From Micropterus salmoides (taxonomy: Eukaryota > Chordata > Actinopteri > Centrarchiformes > Centrarchidae), in contig NW_024044459.1 in assembly GCF_014851395.1 (NCBI RefSeq), positions 19,912,664 to 19,976,663 on the forward strand: DNA of 64,000 nucleotides, in the 5' to 3' direction. A program made the position numbers and the translations under genes. Below the pieces are notes generated by a model. The model was not told the DNA's origin. It did no database searches and saw only the letters and a list, made by a program, of their open reading frames with translations. Shown in pieces: positions 48,533 to 61,089 of the stretch. How positions within the stretch are numbered: the first letter of the stretch is position 1; each line of letters opens with the position of its first letter.

Positions 48533-48815
48533 TTCACTCACTTAGAGCTTGAATGCCAGTTCCAAGTGTGGAAAACAGGAGCTGCGTCATGGACATTTTA
48601 CACAGATCAACACCTGCACACACCCCACAAACCAGGCATGTAGAAGACAGGCAGACAGACTCCTGCTCTCACAAACACTGATCCAATCCAATAAAGATAG
48701 TCCCAGCTGTCTGTCTGTCCTCTCCAAGTCCCCACACCAATATCACACAACTCTTCTTTTTGCTTCCACAGAGTCTTAAATCTATGGTAAAATGCTCCCA
48801 TGAGTGATATTTGTT

Positions 48816-48835
48816 TGTGTGTGTGTGTGTGTGTG
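48816..48835. repeat. (TG)n microsatellite
   Basis: Ten TG units. Confidence 0.92.
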
Positions 48836-48839
48836 GGAG

Positions 48840-49240
48840 GGGCTGCTTAGACTCATGTAGCAGTATTCTTCCAGGATTTGGGTCTGTTTTTTTTTCAAAA
48901 TAATATTCCCATCCCTAGCTTCAGCCTGGTGGCAAATGCTTGATTTACACGTATGTGTTTGGTGAGGGAAGAAATGGTGAAAGATCACACCTCAACCAGA
49001 AAATACATGCTTTTTTAAACAAGCATGTGAACCCACAAACTGCATGTTTCCATGTGCCCGCCTGTGTCTTTTAACTAATCTTCTGGTGTGCCTACTGTTC
49101 TGGTGTCAAAGTGTAAATTATGTGCAGCAAACGGGACTTGGTGTCAGACGAAACATGTCGTAGTAGGTGTTTAGCCGAAGGCGTAGCTTCATATCTTGTC
49201 ATCTGCATGCATTTAGTGTCTGGGATTTTTTTGTGTCTTT
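48840..49240. other. Non-coding DNA
   Basis: No gene recognised between two TG arrays. Confidence 0.5.
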
Positions 49241-49243
49241 TTC

Positions 49244-49245
<2 letters not shown>

Positions 49246-49298
<53 letters not shown>
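49246..49298. repeat. (TG)n(CG)n compound microsatellite
   Basis: About 22 TG units run straight into five CG units. Uninterrupted CpG repeats are rare in methylated vertebrate DNA, and TG followed by CG is a strong Z-DNA-forming arrangement in vitro. Confidence 0.96.
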
Positions 49299-49299
<1 letters not shown>

Positions 49300-49309
49300 T
49301 GATGAAGTG

Positions 49310-49545
49310 CCAGGCAATGAGTTGATTGGCCATATGTCTGCACAAATGAGCTCTTTATTTAATAAGGCCGGTGAACTAAATTGTCATTACTGTCAACATT
49401 TAACTGTGGTCCTCCCTGCCAGATGGTATTTGGTAATATATCACAGCGATGAGCTCTCTCAGATTACTCTTTACTCATTACATGAACAAATCCATCCCAG
49501 ATTAGAAAATTGTCCAGTTTTCAGTCAGATTATCTTGAAGTACTT
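49310..49545. promoter_or_regulatory. Candidate conserved non-coding segment
   Basis: About 235 bases of unique, repeat-free sequence sit between the TG/CG array and AT-rich DNA. They contain TGATTGGCCA near 49323 (a CCAAT box on the reverse strand) and CAGATGG (an E-box-like core) near 49422. No gene supports it and the call rests on composition and motifs only. Confidence 0.25.
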
Positions 49546-49549
49546 TTAG

Positions 49550-49935
49550 GTTTCTCTTCACTTTAGACATTCCTATTCAGATATTATAATAATTTAACTG
49601 TTTCTCCAACATTATAGTCAATTATAGCTTTATCTTCGATTGCACGTAGCTTACTGTCTTGATCATTTTTAAATCACGTCATTATCACAGCATTTAAAAC
49701 ATAATTTTTAATTATGCTGTATGCTCAGGACCTATGCCGGTGCCTGCACAGTAACTAGTAACTAAAATGTAGTAGCTAGTTGTAAAATTTGTTGTAAAAT
49801 TTGTCCTTTTGAAGTAATTATAAAATAAACCACAGTGTCTAACAGGACATACATTTAGTGGGCACTGAGACTAAATTAAACTTTCTATGCTTTTGGGCTA
49901 AATGTGAATATGTACAATTATGAGTACTAATACTT
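49550..49935. other. AT-rich non-coding DNA
   Basis: No gene recognised. TTGTAAAATTTG is duplicated in tandem near 49780-49803. Confidence 0.5.
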
Positions 49936-49938
49936 GGC

Positions 49939-49951
49939 ATATTGTTTTCTC
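49939..49951. repeat. 13-bp target-site duplication (left)
   Basis: ATATTGTTTTCTC is repeated exactly at 50091-50103, directly flanking the LINE tail insertion. Confidence 0.93.
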
Positions 49952-50090
49952 GGCCCTGCGACGGATTGGCAACCTGTCCAGGGTGTACCCCGCCTTTCGC
50001 CCGATGTCTGCTGGGACTGGCTCCAGCCCCTCCAACCCTGTATGCAGGATAAACGGTCGACGATGGATGGATGGATGGATGGATAGATAG
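49952..50090 (+). mobile_element. 5'-truncated L2/Maui-like LINE (or tail-sharing SINE)
   Basis: This 139-bp insertion reads GGCAACCTGTCCAGGGTGTA, CCCCGCCTTTCGCCCGATG, GGCTCCAGCCCC and ends GGATAAACGG then ATGG repeats. That is the recognisable 3' end of teleost L2-clade elements (Maui type), whose tail is a GGAT tetranucleotide. Exact 13-bp duplications on both sides show it inserted by target-primed reverse transcription. Only the 3' non-coding end is present; no endonuclease or reverse transcriptase sequence remains. The short length also fits a SINE that borrowed the same tail. Confidence 0.9.
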
Positions 50091-50103
50091 ATATTGTTTT
50101 CTC
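50091..50103. repeat. 13-bp target-site duplication (right)
   Basis: Exact copy of the left duplication immediately after the GGAT/GATA tail. Confidence 0.93.
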
Positions 50104-50385
50104 CAGTATTGTCCTCTCTCACTTTCTCCAGCAAATCTCCAAGAAACCACATTTGATTTTTGCATTATGAGAGTAGTAGGTGGATAAGTGTGATATAATG
50201 ACACAGAGAAAATGTAATAAAATAGCAAGGCGGAGAGTGAATTGGGGATACACAGTGAGGCCGGTTTGCGCAGAAGAGGGGAATGGATGGACAGATATGC
50301 AGAGAGTTTCAAGGCCAGGGAGAAAGACTGTTTGTGAGGAAGAGAGAGGAACAGAGTACAAACCAAAGGACGCTGAATAATGTAT

Positions 50386-50390
<5 letters not shown>

Positions 50391-50418
<28 letters not shown>

Positions 50419-50419
50419 G
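50391..50419. repeat. (TG)n microsatellite
   Basis: About 14 TG units, preceded by GTATGTGTA. Confidence 0.93.
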
Positions 50420-53400
50420 TGAGCTCTTCAGGTATATCACCAGTGGCCCTTTCACTTTTGCAGTGTGTGCGAGTGAATGTATGCTCGGCTTAAGCAGTGC
50501 ACAACCACAATTACACAACATTAAAGTGTCTGTCTTTACTTTGTTGTCTTTTTTCAAATCTCCAGACAACAAATATTACACTCACAGTCTACTATTGTTC
50601 TTTTATTTTTGTACATCTCTGTCCTGTCTGTATTCCACTGTGCCGTCCACTTTGGCAACGTTTTTAATCAATGGTCATGCCATTAAAGCTTCACTAGATG
50701 GAACAGAATTGAATGCAGGGAAGCAAAAGGGGGAGACTCAAACTCAGCTTTCTTTCTTGCTGTCAGGGCAATACTTCAGCTGCTTATCACCCTGCCAGAG
50801 GAATTTATTCTCAGATTTTTGTCTTGGATCAATGTGAGGATTTAGAAAGATATCACTAAAAAAAACGTAACAAATCCTCTTTGAGAGAGGAAAAGTGAAA
50901 GGAAGACATCTAATAAACCATGTCAGAGACATAACAAATTCAACCACAGAGTAGAAATCAGTTGTGTCTGAAGTGGAGACATGCTGAGGGCTTGGCAGTT
51001 TGGCATCATGTGCTTTTTAATACAACGTGTTAAGAAAAACACTCGAGAGACAAGACAAAAGTGCATGCTCGCTGTGGATGTATTTTGTGTAATTTTGCTA
51101 TTAAGTTCATTAAATTTCTTCTTTCTTTCTTTAATGAGATCTGCACTAAGGTTCCAGTCATTCTGTTCTGTCTGAGGATATTGGGAACTTTTCGCCTTTT
51201 CTGTTTTTGACTGTCTTTCTCTCTCTCTGCCTCCATCTCTCTGTCTGTCGCTCCCTGATGGGGGTTAAGTGTTCAGGTTAATTGCAGCCCTAAGTGAAGC
51301 CTCCACTGCAGCTAAAGAGGGAGTTTTCACACCATCCTTAATGTCCCCTATTCTTACTGTCACACCATCATCTGTCCTCTATTGTTTCAAAGCGACCCTT
51401 TGGGAAATACAGTGGGCTGTCTGTTCCTGTGTCTCTCTCTCTCTCTCACACACGAGGTTATTGGCACATTTGCAGTGATATACAGTTTTCTTAAGCTGGT
51501 GAATATTTGGGAAATATTCAATACTGCACACAGAGCTGTTGTTTACAGCACATAAGCATTGGAGTAAAATCTTCATGGCTTCATGTTCGAGGTGCAACAC
51601 CACACAACAGCCCATTGTTTCTCTCCTTGATGTCTCCGTCTCCTGTTTCTTCCCTCTCATCTGTCATCCCTCCTGTGCTGCCAAAAGACAGCCAGGAGGC
51701 AGGGAATAGGAGCGGGGTAATAACAGGGAGGAAAGGAAGGGAGGAAGGATGGGAAGGGAGATAGAGAGAGGAGAGGGGAAGCAGTATGTCATAATTGCGC
51801 AATAGAAGGGGGAGATTTGTGAAAAGTACAGAGCGATGGTTTTCACCTGCTGCGCTGTGGCCAGTCAGTGAGCTCTAGTTTAGTTTTAGATGCTCTTAAA
51901 TTTTGGAGGTTTAACGAATCAGTAGGAGTGCATGTGATCTAGCCTAGCCCCACGCCACCCCACTCTGGTTTCACATGTGCATGGGAGGAGGGGACATGCA
52001 GAAAGTAAGAGTTTCATTACTCGTTGATTTCTTTAATAATGTTTCACCTATTTTGTTAGTAGTAGCACCTCTAGCCACATTTTATTTGATTTGGTTGGGC
52101 CTTGATGTTGTTGGTGTAATGTATTTGTCAATGTTTAATTTACAGTGTATCGCCAATGAGTTCTGCTGCTCATTATGAACCAACAGCTATGTAAGGAGGG
52201 AATGTTCTTGTGTGATCCTTTCTAAGGCTTTTTTCTGTTTGTCTCCAATTTAAATGGTTTGATGATTGATAAAACATGTGCTCAAGTTTATTATCATAAT
52301 TACTCACACATGGATGCTTAGTGCGATAGTTCCAGCCAAATACCTGGCTGTGCCTTTAGTGTTTTTGTCTTAGTGTTTTTGTTTTGTTCTGAAGTGTGCT
52401 ACTGAGCTTCTGAAAAGATTTACTGTAGATTTATTGGTAGGCTGCACAGCATCCCCTTCTCTCTCTGTTCCTCTGTCACTTGGTGCTTACTGTCATTCTG
52501 CTTCACTTTCTGTTGGTCTTTATTTGCCTTTGTTTTTTACTCCATCTCTGCACTGACTTCCTCTCCCTCTTTCTCCTCTCTAATTCTATTCATGAGAGGT
52601 GCACACTCCATCATTCTGTCTCCCGGTATCTCTGTCTGCCCTTCATTTTCTCCACACCTTTCCGCACCAGAGCGAGATGGAGGGAAGGAGCGAGAAAGAA
52701 ATGGAGAGAGAGAGAGATGGACAGATTAGGTGACAGTGATAAGCGATCGATCTCAAGGCCAAACAGCCCAGGGAGGATCCCCCCCCCCCACACACCGTAT
52801 TCTTCTTTTTCCACTCTCCACTCCTCTGTTCCTCTTACCTCTCTTCTTTTCTCTCTAACCTTTGTTCCCTTCAGACTGACAAGGGTTCATTAAGGATCCA
52901 CTTTGTGTGTATAAGTGCACGCAAGTGTGTGTGTATCTGTATGTGTGTGTGTGCACGCACACTTTTGCCTGTCTGCCTAGATGATAAGTCATGAAGGATA
53001 GCTCCCTAAGGTGCCCCTAAAGAGCTTTTAGTGGCTTTCGATCACACGCACATAAGCGTACACACCAACACACACACAGGCCTCATTAGAGTGTTTTACA
53101 AGCACAAAGCACTTGGTTGGTGATTGTTGGTCGTCAATGCACATTGGTTCATGTCTGTGTATTAATTGTGCACACTGTTGCTCTTCTGCTCAAACCCATT
53201 GCATATAGGAACACCACAGTAACCCCCTCCCCTGTCAGACCCACCTCCCATCATCCCCCCCTGTGCCTCAGAATGTGTCCACCACAGCACATTGCCCTAA
53301 CGAGGTTGTCTATTGATCAAGTGATGCTCTTTGTTCTGGACGCCTAAATGGACCTTCAGCCACTCTCACCAGGCCTTTATGGGAGCTGTTATGGCTTTGG

Positions 53401-53900
53401 CCTGATTACAAAAGAAGCACTTAAAATGCTCAACGCCTGATGTTTTATGCAAGAGCACGCTCAGCTTCAGAAGTGTATGTCTGCTATATTACAGCGTTCC
53501 CTAAGTGTAAGCATTTCAGCATGCTTTACCTCGCGCTGCTCACTGATGGTTGGCCATCAGTTTGTTTTTAATGCGAGAGAGTATTTGTTTAGCGTAGATG
53601 CTGAAAAATCTGAGCAGCTCAATTGGATGTACGTTCACAAACAATTCCTGTTGATTCACTCAGACGCTCACTTGTCTGTGCATGTTTAAATTCTTGTTTG
53701 TACAGCATTTGTATTCTTTTTATTTTTGTGTGTGTGTGTTTGGGTACATGCATCCGTGTTCGAATGTGTTGGCGTGCCTTCCCGTGTGTCGGTTTAATTT
53801 AAGGCCAACCAAGTGTGACCGGGGAAGCATGTGGAAGCATTACCCACAATCCCTTTCACTAAATCCCATGGTTTCCCTCCCCTCACTGCCCCCATCAGCT
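50420..53900. other. Non-coding DNA with pyrimidine tracts
   Basis: No gene recognised in about 3.5 kb. A 184-codon frame at 50283-50837 starts upstream, passes through the TG array and has no domain. Pyrimidine-rich sequence lies near 51205-51255 and 52455-52600, purine-rich sequence near 51700-51785 and 52670-52730, and an 11-C run at 52779-52789. TG or CA patches occur near 52925-52960 and 53070-53082. Confidence 0.55.
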
Positions 53901-53904
53901 CCCT

Positions 53905-54045
53905 ACCCTTGCCACATCCTCGTGATAAATAAGCTTTTCCAGCCAATCATTCCCTCCGCTGTTTATTCATGATGCATCCCCTTCAAATATTTCACCATTC
54001 ATCACGGAAAATATACTGAGTCCGAGCTGATGAATTATGAAAGTT
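53905..54045. promoter_or_regulatory. Candidate conserved non-coding element
   Basis: Unique sequence with GATAAATAAGC, AGCCAATCATTCC (CCAAT-like), TTATTCATGATGCAT and GATGAATTATGAAAG motifs and no simple repeats. It resembles vertebrate developmental enhancers in composition. Conservation cannot be judged from one sequence. Confidence 0.25.
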
Positions 54046-54049
54046 ATGG

Positions 54050-57000
54050 CTGTGTGTGTGTGTGTCTCATAGACCATCTGTATCATCAGTAAGTGAGTTT
54101 AACACAGCTTCTACTTTTGTAGTCTTTTGTGAAACACTGCTTGTTTCTGGTATTACTTTGATCCATTGTCATCTGTCAAATTTGCTTAAATGAGATGTGC
54201 AAGTGCCCTGTGTAGTTTAACAGATGCCTCTTCTCTCTGCCTCACTCTCTCTCTGTCGCCATAAGTTAGCTTATTTCAGTCAAACAGCATGAAACCAGTC
54301 TGATATTAAACCCAACTAACCCCGTGTATGCCTCATACTGCATGCTGGTGTGCTGAACTCCAGAGATGGTCAATTAGATAGCAACATATGATTTTCATCC
54401 TAGTACTCTGATAATCTCCCTCCCTTTTCTTCTTTTGTCTGTTGCCTTATAACATTTTCACTCTTTCATAATCATATTCTTTTGCTCACACACCCTTTAT
54501 TCTTTGAAATATTACATTTCTTTCATGACAGAAATAAAAAGTTTGTCTTGGATCATGTCTTCTTTTTCTTCTTTTCCTTATCTTGATCTGTCTTTTGCTC
54601 ACTCCCCAAATATCTGCCTCGTGTTTCTTTTTCCTGTAGCAGAAACAAAAGGTCAGCAGTATTTATGGGAATTCGTGTTTTTATTTCATTGCCTGAAAAA
54701 GGCTGGCTTTTCAGCGGAAAAATAGGGAGGAGATATCACTGGATCTGTTAACAGCTGCGTAATGTCAGAAACTGTAAAACATGCAGGTGAGGGCGGTGAG
54801 CAGGGATTAATGTATGAGATGATTTGTGTTTGAATTGATCCCCAACACCTGTGGGAGGCTTCAGCCAACCCTACTAAGCCTGCACTGCTGACTTGATATG
54901 AACCATCACCTTGCACTTACACACGCACACACACTTGACTAATGCCTCAACTTGGACATCTCACCAAGGCAACTGTGTGTGTCCGTGATGAAGGGGCCCC
55001 TGCTGTGTCCTGATGGGGACATCAATACCAGACGGTTTAGGCTTTCGACACACTAGCATCAGTGTGGAGAAAGAGCAGCAGGTGGAGTGAGGCAGGCACA
55101 AAATGGAGGACAGGCACAGGGGATAATATTGGACGGACTGATTATTTTGTTGATTGTGTAAATATTAACAACATTGCTACAGTTTGTGAGAAGGCTAAAA
55201 AAATACAATTCAACAGAGTTGTTTTTTTTTTTAACAGTTTACGTTATCTCGATGTGACAACCGAAGAATATAAAATCAATTAAGCCCCTAAACTATTAAA
55301 GATTGTTGTAATAATACACCATATGTACCATATGCAGTAACATATGGTCCTACTTTCAGTCGCCATATAATAATCGCACCCTCTTTTATAATACTAATTG
55401 ATAGTAGTTTTATTTTATGAGGTCTTGCAGTACCCAGCCATGGTATGTGGTGAACGTGCAGTATGCTGTGTTGAAGCAAGAAGCCCTGACAGCCAGCTCA
55501 GGTCAGAGGATGAGATGAAGGAGACAGCTGGGGAGGAGTGTATGTTCAGGGATGTATGGACGGAAAGGATGGAAGGCATTCTCCAACTGCGCTAACTTTA
55601 GACCACACATGTCGGTAAACCTCCCAAAACCTGTCCACAGCGTGTCACCACTTGCTTCCATAAAACCCCCCTTGTGAGTGTGTGTGTGTGTGTGCAAATG
55701 TGTGCACATTTCTGGGTGCATATATTCGGGTGCGTTTCTCTGTTTGCGCAAACCAACTAGAGCGCATAAACAAACAGCACCAAAGGGCCAAATCATTTGC
55801 TAGTATAACAAATGCACTCTCTGTGTTGAAATTGAATTTTCTTTCCAGAAGCTTATTGTTTCAATTTCCTGCTCTGCGAGGCGAGTTCAAAAGTTCATGA
55901 ACTCACAGTTGGAAGTGTTAACAGAATGCAGCTTGTGCCCACCAAGACATGACCTACAGACCTTGTTTCAGTGCCAAACTTTCTGTCTCCCTCCACAGGG
56001 GAAAAACTCAACCAGGCCAATTAGTTTGAATGCAGAACTAGTTTTCGTTCAGCAAGAATCAATCAGTATCTCTATTGTCAAAGGAATGATTTGGGAAGGG
56101 ATTTGTGTGTGTGTGGGTGGGTGTGTGCATATATTTGGATAAGTGGAAAGATGAGGTCTTGGTTTGCGTGCACACAAAGGTAACACGTGGACATTCAGCT
56201 TCGCCTTGCTTTATGTATATTTTCCTCTTCCTAGAGAACTGTTTGGATGAGGATAGTTTTTTTCCTGTTGTGAAGCTCATGCAGATACGAGAATGAGAAG
56301 CACGGAGAGATAGAGTCATTAACAGACACCCACAGATATCAACAGAAATGCACAGACACACATATGCACATACAGTAAGGTCAGCCCCCACACACGCGGC
56401 GTGTTTGTAACACTAATTGCCTGCGGCTGACTCTCCAGGACGGCAGAACAAAGCTCGTTTGACGTGACACAAAGCTCCGTTAAACTGACAGAGTTCCTGC
56501 TCCGTCAAACTGGGCACTTTAAATAGGGCTGATTTGGGATCAAAGGCAAGGACAGGACTGACTGCTCACACTTTGCACAGTTTGATCCTGTTTGCTGCTC
56601 TTTCCAAAGAGAAACACACTTGGTCTCATCACAGGGAAACAGTGGAGGCAAGGACAGTTCCACCATTCGTGCAAAGTATTTATAAGCTGGTGCCATCACA
56701 ACTGACATGGAAAGACACCCTTTCAATTCATAACATTTTCATGTTCACACAGAGACTTTCAAGTGTGCTGTGATGCATGGATTAAGCCATTTGTGGAACA
56801 TGAATCTGCTACTGTAAAATACAGAGAATAGGAATTGAATAATGATTCAAATACACTGAGACTGAAACTAATGTTGATGATCACAGCAACTTAATTAATC
56901 AGACTTAATAAAGCACTTGTTGGTGCTCGCCAAAACATGTTTGTTTTTTAATAATTTTCTGTTGGATATAGTTGTTTGCCAGATACACCAAATATGCAGG

Positions 57001-60000
57001 TTGTCTGTACGCCAACACTAGAACAAGGTCTGTCTTCAATAACAAAAGAAAAAAAAATGGTGCCGATTTAGGGCCTCCATCATGTAAGCCAGTTATAATG
57101 AGAGCAATACAAGGATAACTGCAAACTGGCCCTGAACTATAGGGTTCAAATTTTAGGGATTTGTGGGTGCACATTCATGTCATGTGCATGTATGTGTGCA
57201 TTCAGATTTGTGTGTGTGTCGGTGTGAGCGTGTGCAGGCTTGTGTCTATATTATATAGTGACCTTTGCTGCCCTATATAACGCAGGCATTGCCCACAATA
57301 AGACACACAGCCCAAGTAGCCGACACACCACTTAACCCCCTGCCTGGGACCTTGACAGCTACTCCATGGGAGGCTGACCCTGAAGGTCCTGGAAAAGGCT
57401 TCATACCGAACGCACACACACTCACAAACACACAAAGTTGGTGCATTAATATAGACTTCCACTCTGCACATGTATGCACACACGTGCCTTTAGTGTAGGA
57501 GCTAAAGGACCATATAGCTTTTAAACAGTCATGAGGAATTAGCAGAGAGGCCCATGTGTCAGCCCCCCCACTGACATCAACACTGTTGATCCACCTGGAG
57601 TTACAGCTACTGCTCTATCCTCTTGACCGCCTTCCTATATCTCTTTATATCAATATCTCCCTATGACACACACAGTACATGCAAACAGGTGCAATAATAA
57701 ACATGGAAATGTATTCAAACACAAATATGTAGAACTGTTTCACTTTTATCAAGCAAGAATTCCAAAAATTCACAGATTTTCATGTCTCCAATATTAAGAT
57801 TTGCAGCGCGTCTCTGTTTTTCATCACTGTAGTTGTCAAGTTTTGGACTCCTTTTCAAAGTAAAAAAGCAATGTGAAGACATCACTTTGGGCTCTGGGAA
57901 AACGTGATGGGAATCCCCCCATTTATTAGACTAAATGTTTAATCAGTGTGTAAAAAAAATAAAATCAACAGATTAACTGATAATGAAAATAGTTTAAAAG
58001 CATTCATGTATACGCTAGCCTATAGAAACGGAAACTATGCACGACTATCTGTGCATGTAAGCATACATGCTTGTTTTGCAGCTGAGCAAATTATTTAAAA
58101 AATCTTTCTCATGTCTATAAACAGCAGTCCCTTGTTGGAAAACATTGCTGCCTGTGCCAAGGCTCTTAATGAAGGACTTCCATCATCTCCCCCATAACCA
58201 TCTGCTCTTAAAACACTCTGCCTTTTACAATCAGCAGATGCTCTGGAAATTACCACCTATTCCCCTCCGCTGCCACATCAACCACATCCCCTGTCTGCTA
58301 GATCTCCGGTTCAATAACGCAGTCATCACACTGATGGTGAATTTTGATTGTTCTTAAAAGTTATGATTGAACTTGAAAAGTTGTTATCTGACTGGAGAGA
58401 AGACAGGGCCGTGCAGCCCCTGTAATCTGATTGTTATCATTGTGATGGGTTTTAACTCTTAAGATAAAAGTATTTTATTAGCCCTTTATAAACCCTAGAT
58501 TCAAAATTTAAAACTTGATTTGTGTAGCTGCCAGGAAGATAGTTATCAAGGAATATTGCTGTTTCTTTGTTATCTGATGGATTTGTCAACACTGTCTCTT
58601 AAGGCTGTAGACTACATTATGACTAAGACAGGTACACTGTCTAGACTGATTCAGATAATAGATGGGGCAAAACATGACATGATGACATCACATAATGAAA
58701 GCTGTTGGCACAAGCAGTTATTCAAAGAATCCTTCAGTACAGTGAAATAATATTTTTTTCTCTTACGAGTGTCCCTGATAAAAAAAAGAAAAAGAAAAAA
58801 GTTCAAGCTTTCCTGAACAATGTAGACTATTCTGAAAATAGCTGGGTAGAGTTTAGATCATGGGCAGGTTTCCTCTAATGTAAAATGCCAATGTTGTACT
58901 GCATTTCACTTCACAGCCCACTTGTATTGCCTTAAGACAGTAATTAGTGTAAAAATGAATGGCTGATACATCATCTCATTATGTGAACAAGCTAAACTCA
59001 TTAAATTAAACTTTTACAAGGAGCCCAAGCGTGGGAGAACTAGACGAGGAACGATATAGATTATAGTGAAAACCATGGGAAAATACACTTAGAGCAAATA
59101 TTTGTGACAGGAATCCAACAAGCTGTGGCATATAGTTTTAAGTCAGTGGGAAGGGTGCTTGATGACTAACAAAACATTTCTAGAAATTGGTTTTATCCAA
59201 ACCAGTCTGCTCAGGCTCATGTAATATGAAACTATCCAGGAGTAATCAAGACTGAAATCTGCAACTGACCCTGGAAATATGAGAGTTAAGCTGAGGGACG
59301 AAGACCCGAGTATTAACCAATAGAGATACCTCTCATTTAAGCAGACTGTTTACATCCATATGATTCCTAGCAGCACTTGTTCACCTCTTTATAAGCAGCT
59401 ATACATTCTCATGTACAGTGGATCAATACATTTCATAATGGTATGAAATGGCAGCATGCCAGGATACATATACAATTCCAAATGAAGTGGCAGACTTTTA
59501 AAAAAAGAATAATCTTCGCTATCATAACCATAATATATTATGTTTGTACAGTAATGAAACTTAAATTTTCTTCAGCTGTGTAATATTCTTCTTTGACCAC
59601 ATCATTTCAACAGCTTCTCAAAAAAGTGTCTACATTGGATGCTTGATCTTTGATCAAAGCGGAAGTATAACAGCCTTTTGTGGTAGCTTGATGACATTTT
59701 TGATGTTATCTGAAGGGCTTTGAAAGGGTTTTATTAGCTGTAGAGTTTTCTCACTTCATAAGAGGAATCCCTCAAGTAAGGAGGGAACCAGCGAGGTTTT
59801 CACATAACAACAGTGATGTATAGACAGGCACAAATATACTGTAGCTACAACTTGTCAGTAAAGCAATTACATCTCACAGATAAACATGGAACAGTTACCA
59901 CTTGGCTTCCCATCTTGAAGTGTTACATACCTAACTCAGCCTAAATCTGTTACACTCACAGGGAGTGCAACAGAGGGAGACACCACACGGCTTGCATGCA

Positions 60001-60810
60001 CACACATGCACACATAGTAAGACATATAGTACAGTAGTATACAGTCAGTGGCTGGTGAACTGTGAAAGTGGCGACATTATAACATCTTGACACAGCTCCA
60101 TGGCAACCTACCTTGAAGGTCAGTGTGTTTGCCTGTGTGTATTTAGCATATGGATACACAGTGTATTGGGAGCAGTGTGTGCATGTGTGTTTACACGGCT
60201 GTGATGGGAGTCTTAATGATCAGTGCAATGGGTGAACACACAGGCTTGCTGACATGAAACAGTCAGGACACATAGATGTTTGTGTGTCCTCTTTTCATCC
60301 CTGCTTCTGTGTTCTTCTACCCACGTTTACCCTTTCCCTTTATGTTCCCCTCCATCTTTTGCAGCTTTTAAACCTTCATACATGCCTTTCTTCTTTTTCC
60401 CTCCTCCCACTCTGGATTTCTCCTGCCTCTCCCACATGGTATGCTTCCTTCATTTTTTTTTTTTTTTTGGTCCATCGCTGCCCTTTTTGCCAGCTTTCCT
60501 ACTCATTTCACTCCTCCATCCATCTGCTGATCATTTGTCCTGAGAGACAGAGTGAGCTAGGGAGTGATGGGGACAACAACAGAAGAAAAGTGGGCTGATA
60601 TTCTTCTGTAATGTGCCATATACAGGTGGGCCACAGGAGGCGGGCACAGTACAAAGAAAGTAGGGGAGAGAGGAATGTGTGTAATAGCTCTTTTAGACAG
60701 ATAAACTTCTTTAGACAAACGGGGACAGTCCATCCTCACCAGAAAAAAACGTCTGGATAGGTTGATTAGGAAGTAGTGAGGTAGTACAAAGAGCGACACA
60801 GTCTGCATAA
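54050..60810. other. Non-coding DNA, mostly single copy
   Basis: No gene recognised in about 6.8 kb. An 8-bp stem hairpin, ACCATATG and CATATGGT, lies at 55327-55348. Short TG/CA runs are present near 54051-54066, 55676-55695, 56104-56129 and 57413-57440. 57900-58120, 58740-58800 and 59480-59560 are AT-rich. A 16-T run lies at 60453-60468 inside a pyrimidine tract (60290-60520). Frames up to about 114 codons have low-complexity composition. Confidence 0.55.
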
Positions 60811-60819
60811 GGATGTGGT

Positions 60820-61080
60820 TGTGGTGGACGGGTGTATCAAATCCAGGACTTTCTCACAGGAGACTGGAGTTCGAGTCTGATGTGAAAGAAAGTCAAAGTT
60901 GACTTATTTAAATAACATTAAGTAGGTAATTTATGTCACATGAGTTTAGTCACTAAACTATAACCATGTTAACCATGTGTTTGGACTGGTTCTTTCCAAC
61001 ATTTCTATGTCACTTTGGGGAACAATCATTTATGTTGTTTTGGGACAACTGACAATTAACCTATTTTGTTGTTTAGATAG
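60820..61080 (+). mobile_element. tRNA-derived SINE-like copy, 3' end uncertain
   Basis: GTGGTGGACGGGTG (60821-60834) sits where a tRNA A box would be, and GGAGTTCGAGTCTG (60866-60879) is close to the B box GGTTCGAATCC, about 45 bases later, which is normal tRNA spacing. The following GTGAAAGAAAGTCAAAGTTG and later CTAAACTATAACCATG resemble the body of a common fish SINE-like repeat. No folded acceptor stem, poly-A tail or target duplication was identified, so it is an old copy rather than a functional tRNA. Confidence 0.5.
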
Positions 61081-61089
61081 GAGGACATG

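Noticed and set aside
49839..50366. 175-codon minus-strand frame
   Set aside because: It reads through the inserted LINE tail and both of its target duplications in antisense.
50283..50837. 184-codon plus-strand frame, longest in the window
   Set aside because: Passes through a TG array giving Cys-Val repeats; the rest has no domain. Length alone is not evidence here.
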